Source of the DNA: Manis javanica | Taxonomy: Eukaryota; Chordata; Mammalia; Pholidota; Manidae | Assembly: GCF_040802235.1 (NCBI RefSeq) | Contig: NC_133164.1 | Location: 90,140,302 to 90,204,301, forward strand | Reading direction: 5' to 3' | Length of the DNA: 64,000 bases | Part shown: piece by piece, positions 57,049-64,000 of the stretch | Numbering within the stretch: the stretch's first letter is position 1 | Layout of the letters: each line of letters opens with the position of its first letter | Program-made: the position numbers and the translations under genes | The notes under the pieces: generated by a model | Told to the model about the DNA's origin: nothing | Database searches by the model: none | The model's input: only the letters and a program-made list of their open reading frames with translations

Positions 57049-57800
57049 TCTAATACCCAGATGAGGCAAACACACCACAAAAAAAGAAAATTACAGTCCA
57101 ATACCCGTGATGAACACAGATACTCAACAAAATATGAGCAAACCAAATCCAAAAGTACATCAAAAAGATTATCCATCATGATCAAATAGGACTTATTTCA
57201 GGGATGCAGGATGGAACAACATTCAAAAATTCATCAATATCATCCAGCACATCAACAAAAAGAAGGACAAAAATCACATGATCATCTCCATAGATGCTGA
57301 AAAAGCATTTGACAAAATTCAACATCGATTCACAACAAAAATACTCAACAAAATGGGTATAGAGGGCAAGTACCTCAACATAATAAAGGCCATATATGAC
57401 AAACCCACAGCCAACATTACACTTAACAGCAAGAAGATGAAAGCTTTTCCTTTAAGATTGGGAACAAGACAAGGATGCCCACTCTCCCCACTTTTACTCA
57501 ACATAGGTCTGAAGGTCCTAGCCACAGCAATCAGACAACACAAAGAAATAAAGGGCATCCAGATTGGCAAGGAAGAAGTTAAACTGTCCCTGTTTGCAGA
57601 TGACATGATATTGTACATAAAAACCCTAAGGAATCCACTCCAAAAGTACTAGAACTAATATCTGAATTCAGCAAAGTTGCAGGATACAAAATTAATATGC
57701 AGAAATCTGTTGCATTCCTACATACTAAGAATGACTTAGCAGAAAGAGAAATCAAGAAAACAATTCCATTCACAATTGCATCAAAAAGAATAAAATACCA
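57049..57800 (+). mobile_element. L1 ORF2 reverse transcriptase fragment, target of a later L1
   Basis: RT core with [27 protein letters not shown] and [11 protein letters not shown] (active site intact) between about 57278 and 57625, then the thumb start. At 57800 another L1 begins inside it. It has a frameshift near 57625 and stops upstream. Confidence 0.88.
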
Positions 57801-58795
57801 GAGAGAGGAGCCAAGATGGCAGTGTGAGTAGGGCAGAGGAAATCTCCTCCCCAAACCATATATTCTTTTGAAAATACAACAAATGCAACTACGCCTAAGA
57901 GAGAGACCAGAAGATACAGTACAACAGCCAGGTTACATCTACATCTGCAAGAACTCAGCATCTCACAAAGGGGGTAAGATACAAAGCCACAATCCAGCAG
58001 GACATGAGCACTCTCCCCACCACAGCTCACTGGTGGGAGGAAAGGAGTCAGAGTGAGGAGGGTGTGGAAGCACAAGAATGCTAAATAACCAGCCCTAGTA
58101 ATCTGCCCTGGGAGCACAGGCACACATCGCATGGTGTACTAGATATTAGAGAAAGGGAAAAGTAAAATCTGCAAGTGGATTCCCACAGCCAGCTCCCATG
58201 GGACAAAAGAAAAGTGAGTGCTTTTTGAAAGTCTTAAAGGGACAAGTGCTTCACAGCTGGATGGAATTTCCCTGGCACACTCAGTCCAGCAGGCTGGGAA
58301 TCCTGAGGAACTTCAGGCATGCTAACCCCCTGAGTGGCAATGCAGCTCTGAAGGCCCTCATGGCAATAAGCAGCCTGCCATTTGTTCCACCCAGCCGATG
58401 CGGCCCCGCCACAGTGACAGAGCAGCCAGAAAGCAGCCCCACCCACAGAAACTGCCCAGAGTCTCCTCATAGCATGCAGCTACGAGGGCCAGACCCACAG
58501 GCCACCACCATTATGCAGCTGCCCGGCACAGATAGAGGAAGCTGGGGCAAGGTGCGAAGGGGTGCCCTTCTCACAGGAGAGCACACCCAGCACTCCTGCC
58601 ACTCCCTACAGGGCTCTGGGCTACCCCAAGGGCCTCCCTGCCAACAGCAGCTCAGGGGGTTAACCCAGAGGCTGCTCCTGGTCTGCAAGTAACTGACACA
58701 GGCAGTGGAGAAGGGCAAGGTGACCAGCAAGCAGGAAGGGACTTTGTTCTCCCAGCTGACACATGCATCACCTGCCTATGACTTCCTCTATCACC
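57801..58795 (+). promoter_or_regulatory. L1 5' UTR
   Basis: About 1.0 kb with the YY1-type motif CCAAGATGGC at 57811-57820 and the conserved splice donor GGGGGTAAGATAC (about 57970-57982). One monomer-like unit is present near 58205-58255, so there is no tandem array. Confidence 0.8.
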
Positions 58796-59646
58796 ATGAA
58801 AAGGCAGAAGAATTTGGTCCAGTCAAGAATCACCCAGACAACCCCTGAGAGAGGGCCTGGGGAGATATATATAACCAATCTTCCTGAAAAAGAATTCAAA
58901 ATAAAGGTCATAACCATGCTGATGGAACTGCAGGGAAATACGCAAGAGCTAAGTGATGAAGTCAGGAGGGAGATTACACAAATGCAACAATCTCTGGAAG
59001 GACTTAAGAGCAGGCTGGATGAGGTGCAAGAGACTGTTAATGGAATAGAAATCACAGAACAGGAATACAGAGAGGCTGAGGCAGAGAGAGATAAAAGGAT
59101 CTCCAGGAATGAAAGAATATTAACATAACTGTGTGACCAATCCAAACGGAACAATATTCACGTTATAGGGGTACCAGAGGAAGAAGAGAGAGAAAAGGGA
59201 TAGGAAGTATATTTAAAGAAATAATTGCTGAAAACTTCCCCAATGTTGGGGAGGAAATAGTCTCTCAGAACATGGAAGCACACAGATCTCCCAACACAAG
59301 GGACCCAAGGAGGAACAACACCAAGACATACAATAATTAAAATGCAAAGATCAAAGACAAGGACAGAGTACTAAAGGCAGCCAGAGAGAGAAAAAAAGAT
59401 CACATACAAAGGAAAACCCATCAGGCTATCATCAGACTTCTCAACAGAAACCTTACAGGCCAGAAGACAATGGCATGATATATTTAATGCAATGAAACAG
59501 AAGGGCCTTGAACCAAGAATACTGTATCCAGCACAATTATCATTTAAATATGAGGAGAGACTAAACAATTCCCAGACAAGCAAAAGTTGAGGGAATCTGC
59601 CACCCACAAATGACCTCTACAGGGTATTTTAAAGGGACTGCTCTAG
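58796..59646 (+). pseudogene. L1 ORF1 (decayed)
   Basis: ATG 58796 opens MKRQKNLVQSRITQTTPERG. The coiled coil is open to RISRNERIL, then TAA at 59126. The RRM (LCDQSKRNNIHVIGVPEEEE) follows in frame, with another TAG near 59201 and frameshifts near 59310 and 59380. The end of the frame is at 59644. Confidence 0.9.
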
Positions 59647-59959
59647 ATGGAAGCACTCCTAAGGCTAAATAGGTGTCACCACAGAAAATAAAATCACAGC
59701 AAAGAAAACAGACCAACCAAATACTAACTAAAGGCAAAAAATAAAATAAACTATTCACAAAATCAGTCAAAGGAAACACAAAAGAGTACAGAATAAAACA
59801 CCTAACATATAAAGAATGGAGGATGAGGAATAAGAAGGGAGAGAAATAAAGAATCATCAGACTGTGTTTATAATAGCTTAATAAGTGAGTTAAGTTAGAT
59901 GGTTAGATAGTAAAGAAGCTACCCTTGAACCTTTGGTAACCACAAATCTAAAGCCTGCA

Positions 59960-62900
59960 ATGGTAATAAATACATATCTTTCAATAATCACCCTAAATGT
60001 AAATGGACTGAGTGCACCAATCAAAAGACAGAGAGTAATAGAATGGATAAAAAAGCAAGACCCATCTATATGCTGCTTACAAGAGACTCACCTCAAACCC
60101 AAAGACATACAAAAACTAAAAGCGAAGGGATGGAAAAAGATACTTCATGCAAACGATAGTGAGAAAAAAGCAGGTGCTGCAGTACTTGTATCAGACAAAA
60201 TAGACCTTAAAGCAAAGAAAGTAACAAGAGATAAAGAAGGACATTACATAATGATAAAGGGCTCAACCCAATAAGAGGATATAACCATTATAAATATATA
60301 TGCACCCAATACAAGAGCACCAACATACCTGAAACAAATACTAACAAAACTAAAGGAGGAAATAGAATGCAATGCATTCATTTTAGGAGACTCCAACACC
60401 TCACTCACTCCAAAGGACAGATCCACCAGACAGAAAATAAGTAAGGACACAGAGACACTGAACAACACACTAAAACAGATGGACCTAATAGACATCTTCA
60501 GAACTCTACACCCAAAAGCCACAGGATACACATTCTTCTCAAGTGCACATGGAACATTTTCCAGAGTAGATCACATACTAGGCCACAAAAAGAGCCTCAG
60601 CAAAATCCAAAATATTGAAATTCAACCAACCAACTTCTCAGAACACAAAGGCATAAAACTAGAAATAAACAGTACAAAGAAAACAAAAAGGCTCACAAAC
60701 ACATGGAGGCTTAACAACATGCTCCTAAATAATCAACGGATCAATGACCAAATTAAAACAGAGATCAAGCAATATATGGAGACAAAGGACAACAACAGCA
60801 CGAAGCCCCAACTTCTGTGGGATGCAGCGAAGGCAGTTCTAAGAGGAAAGTAGCAATTCAGGCCCATTAAAGAAGGAAGAACAATCCCAAATGAATACTC
60901 TAAAGTCACAATTATTGAAACTTGGAAAAGAAGAACAAATGAGGTCCAAAGTCAGCAGAAGGAGGGACATAATAAAGATAAGAGAAGAAATAAATAAAAT
61001 TGAGAAGAAGAAAACAATAGAAAAAAAATCAATGAAACCAAGAGCTGGTTCTTTGAGAAAATAAACAAAATAGCTAAGCCTTCAGCCAGACTTATTAAGA
61101 GAAAAAGAGAATCTACACACATCAACAGAATCAGAAATGAGAAAGAAAAAATCACAATGGGCCCCACAGAAATACAAAGAATTATTAGAGAATACTATGA
61201 AAATATATAGGCTAACAAGCTGAAAAACCTAGAAGAAATGGACAACTTCCTAGAAAAATACAACCTTCCAAGACTGACCAAGGAAGAAACAGAAAATCTA
61301 AACAGACCAATTACCAGCAATGAAATTGAATTGGTAATCAAAAAATTACCCAAGAACAAAACCCCAGGGTCAGATGGATTCACCACTGAATTTTATCAGA
61401 TATATAGAGAAGACATAATACCCAGTCTCCTTAAAGTTTTCCAAAAAGTAGAAGAGGAGGGAATACTCCCAAACTCATTCTATGAAGCCAGCATCACTCT
61501 AATACCAAAACCAGGCAAAGACCCAACCAAAGAAGAAAATACAGACCAATATCCCTGATGATCATAGATGCAAAAATACTCAGCAAATATTAGCAAACTG
61601 AATTCAAAAATACATCAAGAAGATCAAACACCATGATCAAGTGGGATTCATCTCAGGGATGCAAGGATGGTACAACATTCAAAAATCCATCAACATCATC
61701 CACCACATCAACAAAAAGGACAAAAACCACATGATCATCCCCATCGATGCTGAAAAAGCATTCAATAAAATTCAACATCCATTCATGATAAAAGCTCTCA
61801 ACAAAATGGGTATAGAGGGCAAGCACCTCAACATAATAAAGGCCATATATGACAAACCCACAGCCAACATCATACTCAACAGCAAGAAGCTGAAAGCTTT
61901 TCACCTAAGATAGGGAACAAGACAGGGATGCCCACTCTCCCCACTGTTATTCAATATAGTACTGGAGGTCCTAGCCATGGCAATCAGGCAAAACAGAAAT
62001 ACAAGGCACCCAGATTGGCAAAGAAGTCAAACTGTCACTATTGGCAATGACATGAAATTGTGCATAAAAAACCCTAAATTATCCACTCCAAAACTACTAG
62101 ATCTAATATCTGAATTCAGCAAAATTGCAGGATACAAAATTAATACATAGAAATCTGTCTTTCCAATACAATAACGATGAACTAGCAGAAAGAGAAATCA
62201 GGAAAACAATTCCATTCACAATTGCATCAAAAAGAATAAAATACCTAGGAAAAAAACTTAACCAAGGAAGTGAAAGACCTATACCTTGATAACTACAAGA
62301 CATTCTTAAGAGAAATTAAAGAGGACACTAACAAATGGAAATTCACCCCATGCTCTTGGCTAGGAAGAATTAATATTGTCAAAACAGCCATCCTGCCCAA
62401 AGCAATATACAGATTCAATGCAATCCCTATCAAAATACCAACAGCATTCTTCAATGAACTAGAGCAAATACTTCTAAAATTCATTATGGAACCACAAAAG
62501 ACAAATAGTCAAAGCAATCCTGAGAAGGAAGAATAAAGTGGGGGGATTACACTCCCCAAGTTCAAGCTCTACTACAAAGCCACAGTAATCAAGACAATTT
62601 GGTACTGGCACAAGAACAAACCCACAGACCAGTGGAACAGACTAGAAAGCCCAGATATAAACCCAAGTATATATGGTCAATTAATATACAATAAAGGAGC
62701 CATGGATATACAATGGGAAAATGACAGCCTCTTCAGCAGCTGGTGTTGGCAAAACTGAACGGCTACATGCAAGAGAATGAAACTGGATTATTGTCTAACC
62801 CCACACACAAAAGTAAACTCAAAATGGATAAAAAATGTGAATGTAAATCATGAAACCATAAAACTCTTAGAAGAAAACATAGGCAAAAATCTCCTCAGTA

Positions 62901-63760
62901 TAAACAGGAGCAACTTTTTCCTGAATGCATCTCCTTGGGCAAGGGAAACAAAAGCAAAAATGAACACATGGGACTACATCATGCTGAAAAGCTTCTGTAC
63001 AGCAAAGGACACCATCAGCAGAACAAAAAGGCATCCTACAGTATGGGAAAATATATTTGTAAATGACATATCCAACAAGGGGGTAAAATCCGAAACATAA
63101 AAAGAACTCACATGCCTGAACACCCAAAAAGCAAATAACCCTATTTAAAAATGGGCCTAGAATATGAACAGACACTTCTCCAAAGGAGAAATTCATATGG
63201 TCAACAGGCACATGAAAAGATGCTCCACATCACTAATTATCAGGGAAATGTAAATTAAAACCACAATGAGATATCACCTCACATCAGTTACTCTGGGCAA
63301 CATAGAAAAGACTAGGAACACAAATGCTGGTGAGGATGCAGAGAAAGGGGAACCCTCCTATACTCCTGTTGGGAATGTAAACTAGTTTAACCATTGTGGA
63401 AAGCAACATGGAAGTTCCTCAAAAAACTAAAAATAGAAATACCATTTGACCCAGAAATTCCACTCCTAGGAATTTACCCCAAAAAAAACAACTTCTCAGA
63501 TTCAAAAAGACATATGCACCCTTATGTTTATTGCAGCACTATTTACAATAGCCAAGATATGGAAGCAACCTAAGTGTCTGTCAGTAGATAAATAAAGATG
63601 TGGTACATATACACAATGGAATACCATTCAGCCATAAGAAAGAAACAAATCCTACCATTTGCAACAGCATGAATGGAGCTTGAGGGTATTAGGCTCAGTG
63701 AAATAAGTCAGGCAGAGAAAGACAAATACCAAATGATTTCCCTCATTTGTGGAGTATAAC
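59960..63760 (+). pseudogene. L1 ORF2 (decayed)
   Basis: The ATG at 59960 starts the endonuclease (LNVNGLSAPIK, LQETHLK, IYAPN, SSAHGTFSRVDH). Stops include TAA at 60272, and frameshifts lie near 60850, 61210, 61540 and 61910. The RT active-site region near 62036 reads as disrupted ('ctattggcaatgacatg', a lost base in the FADD codons). Late blocks are present to the ORF2 end near 63755. Not functional. Confidence 0.9.
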
Positions 63761-64000
63761 AACAAAGCAAAACTGAATGCACAAAATAGCAGCAGACTCA
63801 CAGACTTCAAGAAGGGACTAGTGGTTACCAAAGAGGAGGGGTTGGGGAGGATGGGTGGAGAGGGAGGGTGAGGGGGATTGTGGAGTATCATGATTGGTGC
63901 ACATGGTGTGTGCGGGTCACGGGGAAGACAGTGTAGCTCAGAGAAGACAAATAGGGACTCTGTGGCATCTTACTAGACTGATGGACAGTGACTGCAATGG

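Larger units (their letters stand above)
57801..64000 (+). mobile_element. Full-length-type L1 nested in older L1, cut by window end
   Basis: Starts with a GAGGAGCCAAGATGGCAG 5' end at 57801 and runs through 5' UTR, ORF1, ORF2 and 3' UTR to the window edge. The left flank AAAAGAATAAAATACCA is a candidate target duplication, but the right end is outside. It is more diverged than the two chimeras. Its 3' UTR is of the type that ends in CTTAATAAA in other copies. Whether it carries an ERV tail cannot be seen here. Confidence 0.9.

Overview
The window is nuclear DNA of a placental mammal. It is AT-rich and intronic. It carries the old repeat layer shared by eutherians (MIR, L2, L1M, a MER5A-like hAT relic, a Tigger-like relic, a MaLR-like LTR) plus several young L1 insertions of a type I do not associate with primates, rodents, ruminants or dog. 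I saw no Alu, B1/B2, Bov-tA or Can-SINE. A pangolin or xenarthran is possible, but the order is not settled by the sequence.

The host gene is OSBPL1A (oxysterol-binding protein-related protein 1) on the minus strand. I recognised two exons with open frames: 40866-40927 (end of the ankyrin domain) and 12071-12181 (coiled-coil linker). Between them, the exons for the PH domain and linker are present in the right order but damaged: about 40746-40790 (no acceptor AG, in-frame TAA), 39832-39905 (donor GT replaced by CT, a core Trp changed to Cys), about 39600-39725 (indels, in-frame TGA) and 23974-24055 (TAA inside a near-perfect exon). A strong CpG island at 5385-6240 lies downstream of these exons in the direction of the gene. 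That is where a promoter for the short isoform ORP1S (ORD domain only) would be expected. The simplest reading is that the long endosomal isoform ORP1L is lost at this locus while the short-isoform promoter remains.

The second system is a chimeric retrotransposon. Two near full-length L1s (24144-31441 and 45013-53427), each with its own perfect target-site duplication, carry the same tail of about 1.7-1.8 kb after the L1 3' UTR. The tail holds an A-rich junction, a short unknown segment, a second A-run, a retroviral remnant (possible integrase end, env transmembrane region, polypurine tract) and a 3' LTR that ends just after its own AATAAA signal in poly(A). A third, 5'-truncated copy of only the LTR end sits at 12732-13009 on the minus strand, with its own duplication. 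This L1 lineage appears to have dropped its own 3' end signal and borrowed a retroviral LTR as its 3' terminus. Copy 24144-31441 also lacks a 950-base block of the 5' UTR exactly at GT-AG splice sites, so it looks like a spliced transcript that reinserted. The skipped block holds a tandem array of 5' UTR monomers.

Layout: 1-5380 old repeats and unassigned intron; 5385-6240 CpG island; 6241-19790 intron with MIR/L2, one OSBPL1A exon and the orphan LTR tail; 19807-22906 an L1 with a large internal deletion; 23974-24055 decayed exon; 24144-31441 chimera copy 1; 31457-41590 intron with old L1M fragments and the cluster of OSBPL1A exons; 41594-44998 old repeats; 45013-53427 chimera copy 2; 53702-57800 L1 3' fragments; 57801-64000 another L1 that runs off the window. 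No tRNA, rRNA or CRISPR array was seen.
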